From Chytridium lagenaria (Eukaryota > Chytridiomycota > Chytridiomycetes > Chytridiales > Chytridiaceae), in contig JAHLKC010000103.1 in the NCBI GenBank assembly GCA_025449115.1, positions 62,001 through 126,000 on the forward strand: a DNA stretch of 64,000 nt, in the 5' to 3' direction. Both the position numbers and the translations under genes were made by a program. This document shows positions 1-11,142 of this stretch, in pieces; position 1 is the stretch's first letter; each line of letters starts with the position of its first letter. Under the pieces are notes generated by a model that ran no database searches, was not told the origin of the DNA, and saw only the letters and a program-made list of their open reading frames with translations.

Positions 1-414
1 CATTCTCAGGCTCAGGTGGGCGAATAAATTTAGTCTTTATGACTTTCCAAGGGTTGGGTTTCACCCATCGAATGTCGTTTCCGCGCTCTGCTTCGAGAGC
101 TGCGATTTCTTGCTCGTACAGCTGTCTTGTTAAAACTGGAGGAGGGGTTGTACTTACTTTTTTGTTTTCAGGGTCCGATATCTCTTTGACGTAGTCACTG
201 AAGAGGTTACGGAACTCTTCGTTCTTGAATGCTTTTTGGAGACGCTCGAGCTCCTACAATCATACAAAATTTGAGACACTTTCATCAAACACTTACGACA
301 CCCAACCTCTCTAGTGATATCCGGCTGCCGCTCGTTCTCCTGCGCACTGCCACCCATCTTTGAAGACGACGATGTCGATGAGGATGAGGAAGGTGATGCC
401 GTCGGTCCTGTCAT
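1..414 (-). CDS. PIH1-domain protein, Kintoun/DNAAF2-like (5' part, cut by window edge)
   Basis: Likely axonemal dynein pre-assembly factor acting with HSP90/HSP70 in the cytoplasm. Reading leftward from the ATG at 414-412, a low-complexity Ser/Thr start (about 20 residues) leads into TREELERLQKAFKNEEFRNL, then SDYVKEISDPENKK, then LYEQEIAALEAERG and WVKPNPWKVIKTKF, the start of a PIH1 domain in the Kintoun arrangement (helical lead-in, 'DPEN.. YE.EI..LE.ERG', then the '.P.P..V.KT' strand). Exons read as 414-307, 253-158 and 121-1. The second intron is only 36 nt (157-122, GTAAGT...ACAG), a multiple of three without a stop, so it could be mistaken for coding. The first intron uses a weak GTTGGG donor. 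The family is known from flagellated eukaryotes. PIH1D1/PIH1D2 is the alternative. The remainder lies left of base 1. Confidence 0.7.
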
Positions 415-962
415 TTGTAGTGAACTCCGAAGAACAAAGCAGTTGGCTGAGGGTTTGTAAGTTGAGTGACAAATCTGCAGAACCCAAACAAATCTTTTCA
501 ATAAGGCAAAAAAGTCCAAACAAACACAAGTTGGTTTGTGCTGACATTAAGCGGTCTTGCGTAGCGGATAGCGCAACACCCATTTGTCTACAGTTTCAGA
601 TAGTGACGTAAGTTACCCATTCCCTACAATGTTGTTGTCGCAAGAGACTTCTGGGTCATCTTGTCTGGGTTTGTCAATGCATCTATGTATTTCATGTATG
701 ATGATGCATCCATCAGCTCACACTCACGATCGTTTTAAAATCATATTCTAATCATCCACTTTAACTTTCACCAGAAAACTCTCTATCTGACCCTCAACGA
801 GCAGTTTTACCACATCGCGTTGCCGCAGCGAAATCAAGCAACTGAGATACCAACCTTTGTCCGAAGGTTAGCACCTTTCGTTAAGATCCTCGGGCGCTTC
901 AACTTTATCACTCTAGATTTTAACCAAAACGCTTATTACAGATATCCAAAAATTACCTAAAC
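415..962. promoter_or_regulatory. Shared upstream region of divergent DNAAF2-like and RhoGEF genes
   Basis: A 548-bp head-to-head spacer between the ATG at 414 (minus) and the ATG at 963 (plus). Short open frames on both strands (for example 360-611) have no recognisable content and overlap the DNAAF2-like start. No clear TATA box or motif was identified. It probably holds both promoters; this is inferred from orientation only. Confidence 0.4.
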
Positions 963-3900
963 ATGTTCGGGTCTAAAAGCTTCAAACGAGACGAAAAAGT
1001 CTCCAAAGCCCCATTCTGGTCATTTGGATCTAATGGCAGTGTGAGATCCCAAAACAGTTTACGATCATCTGACTGTGACAATGTCTTTGTAAGTTTGTTC
1101 TTTGTGACTTTTATATTCATAATCGCCTATGTAGCCTCATCCCAGACCTCAACCAGAAACCGCCCACAGCACAAAACGCGGGTTTTTCAAGAAGGTACCG
1201 ACAATTAAAAAGAGAATTATGTTTTGATTTTATTTGTAGAGTGAGAAGGAGATAGTGCGGCTTCATACGGAAAAGGAGTCTCTTGATGAAAAGACTTTTT
1301 ACGTAAGATACAACATCTATTTTTTCCAACTCTGAATGAAAAATACTATTTTAGCTTTCTGGACTCTCACCTGTGAACGAAAGGTTTCGAGCTTTTGATT
1401 TATTGATGGAGCAGGAGGAGGCATTTGAGGTTGATCTCAGGTTGATTCAAGATGTACGTCCATCTCTTGCGTTATTCCCTAACACATAAAGATGCTTGGA
1501 ACATTGTCCAACCTCGAAGTTGCAGGGGTTGACCAGATTCAAGGCTTAAGCACAATTTTGGATGCCATGTTATCGTGCTCTCGAATTGTGTTGGGGGTAA
1601 GACCTATTTCAGACTGCATTCAGTAATCGAATTCAGAAAGTTAAGTACATCCCGTCTCAGCTTCTTGAGCAATGGTTGTGGAAGGTTAGTTCTGTTTGCG
1701 TCTGGGAAGAATGTTAATGGCCTTATATAGACATTGTCGGAAAACTTTATAAAATATTTTGCAATCGCTGAGTCATTTATGGAAGCGCTTGTTCAGGATG
1801 CGTTGGGTTTGAGAGATGAAACTCTTTCTATAGATGTAAGCTATATATCGGATGCTTTCTGCAGTATGAATGTTTTGACTGACTTTTTAATATGACAGCA
1901 AATCGTCAACCTTCTGTTAAAGCCTTTCGTTCGGCCTATGTGGTATCGCTTCTTTCTTCAGGTTAGTTATTTCGTAGGTGCGCAAGTGATTTTAAATTAT
2001 TCCCTAGCATATCGTATCCAACGTTCCGAACCCAACTGAAGACCTTCTATTCGCCTTGGTGAGACATCTTAACTTTCTTTTATTTATAGTTATGTCGCTA
2101 CTTTTATTTTTGCCTGCTCATCAATCGTTTTGTTCCTTTCCATTCAGACGTATGCTAGATCCATGACCGCCAAAGCCCTCGAAGCCAAACGCCTTACTCA
2201 CTACGACCACTTTGACGAAATTATCGCCCTCGAAAACATGTTTGACGCCAGCACTTGTCAAAGCCTCGATGGATCAAAGGTGACCCCCCTGTTATCTCCT
2301 CCATGACTCACATCCTATAGACCTCTACCAAATTCACCACCTTTCTATCAAAACCCATCACATTCTGCTTTTCTGCCATCCCATTTTCACAACGTCATGT
2401 ATTGTCGGCATCGTTCAGGGAGGTTGTGTGGAATGCGAAGAAGGGGAAAAAGGAGTTGGGGAGGATGTGAGAATTTGTGTGTTGACTTGTGTGATGTTGG
2501 TGGCGAAGGTGGATGATGGGGGGAAATATAGGCTGATGTTTCCGCCTGTGCCCATTCGCGATGTTGGAATGAATGAGTATCCGCCTTTACCAGGTAAGAT
2601 AAACCGCTGTATCGCTACAAAAAGATTGCATTGCATTTGATGATGCATATCTTTTACGAATTGTTTTTTGTTTTTGATTTTTAATAACATCATATTCTTC
2701 GACTGCACTCTTGACGTGTTTTTTTTATGTTTATTTTGTTTGCGTTTTAATAATCTAACGTCATTCCATCCAGGCATGTCCAACGTTCTCGAAATCAAGA
2801 TCTCCCAAACCAACCTCCTAGTCCTCCAAGCCCATACCGAAAAGGACAAACAAGACCTCCTCTCCATCCACGCCCTAATTCAAACCAACGAATGGGATCA
2901 AACCCCCGACGCCGTCCATTCCCTCCTTTCTCATCCAGCTCCCTCCACAACCACGCTCGTAGAAGAAACGCCTCCGGCGGTCTGCGAGTTATTCAAGGAA
3001 CTTTGTCGCCCGTTTTTGAAGACAACGGAATGGGAGAAGTTACCGAAAGCTTTCATGTACGTTGTTGCGGAGTTGGACGGAACGAGACCAAGGATTGTGT
3101 TTTCGAATGAGACAACGTATAGGGAGTTAGGACATTTGGGGATATCGGTTTCCACGACAATGATTGAATCTGATCCGAAATCTGTTATATTGAGCGCATA
3201 CGTGAGTTTCCCCGTCCTTTTTATATGCCTAACATTTCGCAAAGCCCGTCAACTCAAAAGCGATGGCGCAATACCTTATTCGATTCAAGGATTCGACCAT
3301 TTGTAATCGATTCAAAGATGAGGTCAATAAGGCCGCCGCAAACGTTACCCAATTTATTTATAAATCCCGACAATCAAGTCTTCTCATCGAATCTCCCTCC
3401 TCACTCCCCACACTGCTCGACCTCACGTGTCCCACCCTCACCTTCACCTCTATCGACGTCACATCGTTTTCTCCACAAAAGGCGTCCGACCTCGGTGCAG
3501 CCCGAGTGGTCGTCAAGGGGGAGGACGAAAAAGTCGTGGTGGAGATCACGTCGACAGTGAATAAGGACGTGACGTGGCTGTGTTCAAATGTTTTAGATGA
3601 GACGTTTAAGGTTGAAGAAGGTGGTGATAAGACGTTGGGGAGATCATCCGATTCTATCATGACCATGGATTCTTTGACAGTAGCCCGACCAGTGGGATAT
3701 TCCATAACTCTTGTGTTTGCGACATCAAGTGAAAAACGCTACAAACTCACCTTCCCGGCTGCAACACCATCGGTAAAGTCGTTGTTGAAGCTTCTCGACC
3801 GTCCATTCACATCGCCATCCATCAACACTCCGCCAGTCATCACCCACACCTCCTCCTCAACCCCACGTCTCGCCACGTCCCCCGGTCGAACTGCAACAGG

Positions 3901-5200
3901 GTTACTTGCCGCGCGTCACGTGAAGAGCACGGGTGATTTAGCGTCATCGGCGGTGTCGACTTCACGTGGTGTGACGGGGTGGGTGGCGGAACGGGTTGCG
4001 TATTTCAATGAATTGGCGAGACGGAGTGCGGGAGTTGGAAGGGGGGTGTTGTGAGGCCTGTGAGGAGCGGGAAGGTTTTGGAGAGGTGGGTTGCAGCTAT
4101 GGAGGCTGTGAAGGAAGAGGAGAGGGGGAAGGAGAAGGGGAGGGTGGAGAAGGGTGGGATTGAGATGTGTCGGAGTGAGAAGATTGGGAAAGACGATGGG
4201 TATAAGAAAAATGTAGAGGAGGATGTGAATCAAAGTGGCATGAAATCTGGTAATAGCGTGGTGGTGGAAGTTGGGGATGTGGAGTGTGTGAGGGAATTTG
4301 AGCATTCTAAGAATGTGGTGGTAGAGGCGCTGACAATGAAGATGAAGCAGGTTGACAACATGGTGGAGGAGGTTGACATGCAATGTTTAAAGGAGATTGA
4401 GCAAGTTGACATGTCGTGTTTGAAGGAAATCAAGCAAGCTGAGGATGTTGTGGAGGAGAGTGTCTTGCATAGTGATAAAGATGGAGTGGAGATAAGCGTT
4501 GCCACAGAAGAGGAGATATACCAAGAAGATTTTGACAGTACATTGAAGTCAGATATTAAATTAGTGCACGTGGATCAAGATACGCCCGACTCCGATGACC
4601 TTAATAACACGACCATGATTTCACAACTTGACCTTCCTATTGATTATATCACCAATGTCACCGAAGACGACAGTGCCCCTACTTCTACCACAGAAAACCC
4701 GCCCGAAAAACTTTCCACACCCTCCCTTCTCTCTCCCCAACCTCTCCTCCCCTCTCTCCATCCCGACGTCCCCGTCGCCGCCGAGCTCACCCTCCCCAAA
4801 GACCCCACAGCCCTCATCTCAACTCTCCTCGCCCTCTACCCCCCCTTCACAGGTACCACTGCCACCCCGCATCACACTACCTCACAACGCGTTGGCACAC
4901 GGGTCCAAGCGACCCACGTGAGAAACTTCTCCCACACGATGATTTCCCGGCACAGGTAAAACAGGTGTGGGAGAGCATGCCTTACACGGTGCAATACATT
5001 CTCGTGAAAATAGGGTTGGAGAGTAAGGTAAAACGTGCCTCATCCCTCGACCAGATTTTTTCTTTCTAACGTTGCTTTTTTGGTAGGACGCTGGAATGGT
5101 CGCCAGGGCTTGGTTGAATATAGATCGAACGAATTTGGAGAAAGTGAACCCGGATTACGTTGTTTCAAGACCTGCGCATATTCAAGGACCGTCCATGTGA
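963..5200 (+). CDS. Rho guanine nucleotide exchange factor (DH-PH), with charged C-terminal extension
   Basis: Activates a Rho-type GTPase. About a dozen exons: 963-1088, 1240-1302, from 1355, and so on. The DH domain is divergent: LLMEQEEAFEVDLRLIQ matches helix 1, and QIVNLLLKPFVRPMWYRFFL matches the conserved 'LLKP.qR...Y..LL' helix. The PH domain follows, with RICVLTCVMLVAKVDDGGKY and MFPPVPIRDV strands from about 2480, continuing after an intron at 2774. A long exon (3263-4050) gives a second beta-rich, Ser/Thr-rich region. Around 4040, next to GGAAGGGGGG, the frame must change to keep the acidic/basic 4051-4917 stretch; a missing G or an unrecognised intron would explain it. The last two exons (4956-5027, 5087-5200) read cleanly and end in ARAWLNIDRTNLEKVNPDYV then a stop at 5198-5200. 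Whether this C-terminus belongs to the GEF is inference. Confidence 0.7.
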
Positions 5201-5514
5201 ACGACTTGCACCAATTTGATTACAATATTTGAAAATGAAGTGATAAACCCCCATCATGCAATATTTAACGCAGATATTAAAGGTCTCGAAAATAATACAA
5301 TATTTTTTAGTTTTAATACATGTTCGGTAATGAAACAGAAAATTATACGGTTATACTGTACATATCAATGAGCTTACATTCGCGAAGATAATATCGTTTC
5401 GTCCAAAATTTAATTTTCAATAGTATTTATTGACGAGTTATTAGTAATATATCTAGTTCTAACCCTGAAAATCCGTCAAGGCATTTCAGTTAACACCCAA
5501 GTTACCATTAAACT
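5201..5514. other. Convergent 3' intergenic region
   Basis: AT-rich spacer between the RhoGEF stop (5200) and the GUF1 stop (5515), which face each other. AATAAT/AATA-type stretches near 5290-5460 could serve polyadenylation of either transcript. No gene seen. Confidence 0.4.
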
Positions 5515-8500
5515 CTACTTCTTCTCTTTCTTCCCACCCCCAATCAAACTCAAGAAGGCCTCCTAAAAAAATAAATACACATCAGCGACGCTCTTCATAT
5601 CCACTCCTCATCCTTACCTGCGGCAACTGTATTCCCCCCGCAACAGCCTTCATCCTCTTCTTCCCAACCTTTTGTTTCTCCAACAACTTCATTTTCCGCG
5701 TAATGTCACCTCCGTAGAGTTTCGCCGTCACGTCCTTACGGAGTGCAGCGAGACTAGTGAGGTTAGTGTCGGGAGAGATGCAACGAGGGGTGGGAGGTGA
5801 TTTACCTTTCTCGAGCTACGATGCGGCCGTTGACGGCGGCTTGGATGATGATTTCGACGAGTTGACTAGAAGATGATGAGACAAATTAGGAATGTGAAAA
5901 TGACGGGGCAGACGAAAGGAGGGACAGCGAGTAATAAATTAGAAGGATCAAGTGTAAAAACAACAGCACTCATAACCCGAAAAAGGGAAAGCCATCGAAC
6001 AAATAAGTAAAAAAATCAAAGTCAGGGACCAAAACCATAAAATCCTGGCGAAAAAAAGAGCAAACACGACCAAACACAAAACTAACACCCCCCAACTCAA
6101 TCAATTCAAAAAGTGAAATCAAACTCACCGCTCCATCACTCCCCTCAACTTTCCCACCCACCCCTTCGCAACCCTTTCCCCCTGCTCCCTCCCACAAATC
6201 GTCGCAAGCGCATCTACGCTCTTCCCATTCAACAACAAATTCACCTTGACCAGATCCCGCCTTCGTACCCCGTCTCCTCGTAATCAAACGACGCGTACCC
6301 CTGCGTACGGGATTTGAGTTGATCGTAAAAGTCGGTGAGGATTTCGGACATTGGGAGCTTGTATTTGAGCATGACGCTGGGAAAAGGGGGTTAGATGGGG
6401 AGGAAGAGGATGGAGAGTTACCGGGTGTCGTCGAGGAAGGTGTAGTCGAGTTGTTCACCGCGATGTTGCTGAGGCGGTGGTTAATTTATGTCAGGGACGT
6501 GCATTATTATCAAGCAAACAAAAAATCCGCTCCTTCCCTTCAAATAACAAACATCGAAGGGAAAAATTAAGAGGACACCGTTGTACCATCTCAAGCCTAG
6601 AAAAAACCGAACAAAAGCAAACGATAATAAAACCTACCCCACACAAATCCATCATAGTCCCCATGTACTCTTTCGGAAAAATCAACGTCCCCACCACCAT
6701 CGGTTCAAAAAAGTCCTTCACATACCCCAACATCTCCGGCTCCGGAAACTCTGCCGGATTCCTAATCCACGTCACATTCGGCTCCCCATCTAAATCTCTC
6801 ACCCCGCCAGCCGCCTCTGCCTTTTTCGCATCCACCCACGCAACTTTATACGAAACAGTAGGCGCAGTATTAATCACAACAGCATCATGCTCCTCTTCAA
6901 GCCGTTGCGAGAAAACATCCATATGAAGTGTCCCCAAAAATCCCAACCGGAAGCCTTGACCTAACGCGGTGGAGGTTTCATGGGCAACTGTGACGGACGC
7001 GTCGTTAAGTGTGAGTCGATCAAGCGCTTCTCTGAGTCGAGGATGTTCCGACGCGTCGTAAGGGTAGACACCGGAAAACACGACAGATTTCGCCGGTCGG
7101 AAACCTGGGAGGGTGACTTTGTTTTTTGGGAGGAGAGTTGGTGGATTGTGGATGTGATGGTGTTGGGTAGAGAGAATGAGGAAGGTATCGCCTATATGTG
7201 CGTCTCGGGTGGTTTTCATTCCGAGATAGAGGTAGCCGACTTGACCTGCATGCAGGGATGTGGCGGGACGGTGATAAGAAGGGTGGATGAGACCAAGTTC
7301 GGTGACTTCGTAGTTTTGCTTCGTATGGGTGGAGTAAACTCTGTCACCTATTGAAACCTTAGTCTAACATTGAAATCGAGAGTCTACCTTTTTTCACGAT
7401 TCCATCACGAACGGCAACGAGGCATACGACACCAACGTAAGCATCGTACCATGAATCGAAGAGCAATCCACGGAACGCAACCGAAACATTTTCACCCTCT
7501 GAAATCTCCTCTTCGCTCACGACCGTCCGTGCAGGCGGCGGTGGAATGCGCTCCACAACCGCCGCCAAGACCTTTCGACGTTGATTCCTGATTTCGCGGA
7601 AATCCGAAGAATGTCGGTGGATGGAATTTCAAAGGCGCTTTCAATTTGATGGGCTACGCGATCGGGTTCTGCACCGGCAAGTCAATCTTTTTTGGGGTTA
7701 GAACATAGGGCGGGAGGAGGTGGGGAATTACTTTGTTCAGACGGGAACTATGGCGAGGTTTTCGCCAAAGGCGAGGAAGAAGTTGGAGACGGTTTGGGCT
7801 TGGATTCCTTGAGCGGCGTCAACCAGGAGGATAGAGCTTATTATCCGGTTTGGTTAGGACGGAGATTTAGTTTGGATAATGATAAGAAAGGAAAGTAAGA
7901 AAGTGTATGATAACGTATATTCCTTACCCTTGACACGCCGCAAGAGAACGAGACACTTCGTAGCTAAAGTCGACGTGGCCTGGAGTATCAACAAGGTTCA
8001 AAAGATATTCCTTCCCATCAGTATGGGTATAAAACATTGAGGCGGTCTGGTGAAACAAGGTTGTTTATTTTAATTACAGTTAGAAATAACAAAGTAACTT
8101 TAAATACAACTATGACCTTACCTGAGCTTTGACTGTAATGCCACGTTCCTGCTCAACCTTGAGTTTGTCCATAATCCTGGTGTTCCGTCATTCCTCGTGA
8201 TAGTTCCTAATTTTGTGATTATGAGTAGGTGGTTTATTCATGCCCGCATGTCGAAATATCGTACCCGTAATTTCAAGTAATCGATCCGCAAGTGTACTCT
8301 TTCCGTGATCTTTATAATAAAATGAAGACGAATAAAATAGGATGAATATTTTAATAAAACGTTATTCATGTACATGCATAGTGAAAATATACGGCAACAA
8401 ATTAAAAAAGGAGACTTTTTGGAAAAAATCTGTGTGTACCTATATGCGCAATAATGAAAAGTTCCGCGTTAGTTCTGGTGGGTACTTTGAGAGGTCCAAA

Positions 8501-8754
8501 ATCTCCTTTTTGGCAGCTGCCGCTGCAGCACTTGGACTGTCATGGGCTAGTCGCTTTTGGTGTAATTGAAGTATTGATGATGATAATGATACGGGAAATG
8601 GTTGTCGAAGGGATAAATTTGAGAAGGAAAGACTGGATGGTGCTGATGATGGCAATGATGATGCGAGTGATCTTGAATGGAAGAGGGAATGCTTTATGGA
8701 ACGTAGACAGCCTCCACAGACGGTTAATGATGGTGATGATGATAACGCAGTCAT
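5515..8754 (-). CDS. GUF1: Mitochondrial translation GTPase GUF1 (LepA/EF4 family)
   Basis: Ribosome-binding GTPase (EF4) for mitochondrial protein synthesis. The ATG at 8754 opens a Ser/Leu/Arg-rich presequence ([15 protein letters not shown]...), as expected for import. G1 is split by an intron: HI then [16 protein letters not shown]. Switch region [14 protein letters not shown]3 [20 protein letters not shown]; then [20 protein letters not shown]. The LepA middle domains include [13 protein letters not shown] and [20 protein letters not shown]. The LepA-specific C-terminal domain has [13 protein letters not shown] [27 protein letters not shown] and [18 protein letters not shown], ending GGKKEKK then a stop at 5515. 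Nine or so introns, several near 40-50 nt. The frame breaks by one missing base at about 8456, 8188, 7739, 7675, 7574 and 6265; each repair restores family sequence, so sequencing error is more likely than decay, but a pseudogene cannot be excluded. Confidence 0.9.
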
Positions 8755-9366
8755 TGAAGAGAGGATATGAATGGTGATGCATTAGTTGCCCATGATCCTT
8801 GTCGCCTCCAAAGCAGAGGCAGACGTCCAACTGAAGTCGCAGCAGCAACAGCTGTTGATGACATTTGCCCTTCTCAGAATTGTCTCGTTGATGTCCAGAT
8901 GTTCTGACAAGAAAAATGGAAAATAAAATTGTCATATGAGGTGCTACACAGATAGTAATCAAAACAAAATGGAATAAATCAAAATTAAAATTAATAAATA
9001 TTCAATTAGAGAAATGAATAATTGAAAAAGCACCCAATGAAAAGAGGCAAGACTGACGACTGCAAAAGGGTAGTTTTTTGTAAGGTTACACAACTGTAAC
9101 TCTCTTCTCCTTCGAGTCCGTCATTCTATTAAATATAAAAAGTTAGTTATTGCTTTGAAGGGGGGAAGGCATCATCCCATCCGTCACTTCTTTCAAGTCT
9201 CATTTCTTTACATCCATCGGGCATCCATCAACACTGGCACCGTCTCAAGGATCATTCATTGAAATCAACTGCTCTGGTGTAAAAGGCATTTAAAGGCACT
9301 GGTGATTTGAGAGAGAGGAGACAAGGACCACAACCGACCAACACTGCCACACCATACTCTGTCACA
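8755..9366. promoter_or_regulatory. Divergent upstream region (GUF1 / SH3 membrane protein)
   Basis: Head-to-head spacer between the GUF1 start (8754, minus) and the ATG at 9367 (plus). 8930-9040 is AT-rich. Pyrimidine-rich and CATC-containing stretches at 9150-9260 probably lie near the plus-strand transcription start. Open frames here are short and unrecognisable. Confidence 0.35.
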
Positions 9367-11142
9367 ATGTCTTCCACATCAATCCCATCAACCACAGCAT
9401 CTCCTTCAACAGCAACCTCTGGAGATGCTACAACCACTGGAAGACCTGAGAACCTTCCCTCCATTCTCGACACGGAGATTCCTTGCTCCCCTGCGGCCTT
9501 CCCAGAGAGGCCATACAACTTTTCAATCAGGAACTCGGCTACCTTTGACGTCGATGTGATGTACAGGGATGGCTGTGAATTCAAGACGAGCCCTAATACA
9601 GGACCACTTAGGCCGAATTCGAGGTTGAATGTGTTTTTTGTTGGACCGAATCAGGTAGGAGATCATGAGCAAAGTGAGATATTGAGAGCAGCGAGTTCCG
9701 GGGTTGAGGGTGGGGATTAAGGGGAGACTGACGGAATGGAGTATGTAAAAAACAACGGGCTATTGTTGATAGGTGCGCGGGGTTCGTCGAAGGATCTGCT
9801 AATACGTTGCAGTGTCCTCATACCCCTTGACGAAGGCGAGCAACTGGGTTGTGATGGAGTAACTATTCTCGGAAAAGTGCGGGGATTTATCGCTCTTCGA
9901 TTCTACTCAAATGCTTTCCCAGACACACACTATACTCCCATGACTTTTATGTACGAGCTTTTTACGTTAACACCTACTGTTTAGGTCTATATTGTTCGTC
10001 CAGCCGGAGACAACCGTACGATTCTCGGTGCCCTCGTTTACAGTGCCGACATTGCGTCGACCTAAACAGACCATGACCATCAGCAACGACACCTTTGGCA
10101 AGGTCATCTCCTCTTCAAAGCCACTTACCACCAGCGCTCCTGCGAGCACAGAGTCGGGCTCTGGTGGAGGCTCTTCTCCTTCTTCGCGCCTTTCATTGCT
10201 GCAGCTGTTCTCGGTGCTTTTGCATTCTTGCTGCTATTGCCGTCGTTGCGTTTTATCATCCACAGACGCAGAAAGAAGGCAGCTGAGGCTGGAGCTAGTA
10301 CTGCGCCTGGGTACGGTTACAACAAGAAGGGTGGTAAGTATCATTTCTATTAATCCATTATCATATATTGAGCGACACCATTGTTGAAATGAAGGCTGAA
10401 AATATTACCATGCAATAATTGTAGAACTCAGCATCGGCAGCCCTACCAGCCCAAATGACGCGGCGCCCCTCGGCTCTGCCTCCCTACGCAACAATAACAC
10501 CTTAAACTACACCTCACCCAACTCGACCTCTGGTACCCTCCCTAAATCCAACCGTACTCACTCCTCTGGTGGCAAACTCCCGCTGCTCAATCCGCAACCA
10601 TTGATCGCACGAAAATTTCCACGCTGAACAAATACGGTACAATCCCCGAAGCCACCTCCCCGACTACCCTCGCGGACCCTGTTATAGAACCCGGAACCCG
10701 TCTCCGTGTCATCCACCCTCACCGTCGTGATCTTGAGGACGAACTCTTGCTCCACCCCGGCGACGCAGTCGTCATGATTGAATCTTACGGCGAGGATGGT
10801 GTCTTGCTCGTGTCGTTAGGTCGCGTCGTCAACATGAAGGAGCGTCACCTGTCGGCGAGGAAGGGATGATTCCTGTTGGGTGCCTTGATACTGTCCCTGA
10901 TCGGAGTTTAGGAAGGCCGGGAGCTAATGGAACTGTTGGGAGGCAGACGAACGGCACACACCATCTTTGTCGAGGTATGAGGATGACTCTTATTGGACAA
11001 AGGGAGTCAGGCGGGGACTTTGCCCAAGAACACTGGAAGTGCGCCAAAGAATTCAAAGAGGGTCAAGAGTTTGCAAAGACCGGAGAGTGTGGCGCTTTTC
11101 CAGGCTGCTGGAAGGGATATCTCGCAGTACTACAATAACTGA
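9367..11142 (+). CDS. Single-pass membrane protein with cytoplasmic SH3 domain
   Basis: Not a named gene to me. Order read from sequence: an N-terminal Ser/Thr-rich extracellular-type region from ATG 9367 (MSSTSIPSTTASPSTAT) with RPYNFSIRNSATF; further extracellular segments including YIVRPAGDNRTILGALVY (from 9988) and SNDTFGKVISSSKPLTT; a hydrophobic span AAAVLGAFAFLLLLPSLRFI followed by HRRRKK (about 10200-10270), the stop-transfer signature; a polar linker (GSPTSPNDAAPLGSAS); then an SH3 domain near 10680-10890 with DELLLHPGDAVVMIESYG, GWCLARVVRS and EEGMIPVGCLDTVPD. The tail ends FQAAGRDISQYYNN, stop 11140-11142. Several one-base breaks (about 10062, 10190, 10795, 10970) must be repaired to join these parts. 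By architecture it could link an external signal to actin or MAPK machinery, as Sho1 does, but it is not a recognisable Sho1. Confidence 0.65.

Noticed and set aside
5515..8754. GUF1 as a pseudogene
   Set aside because: Six breaks would normally suggest decay, but the same one-base-loss pattern hits many unrelated genes and all GTPase and LepA motifs are preserved.
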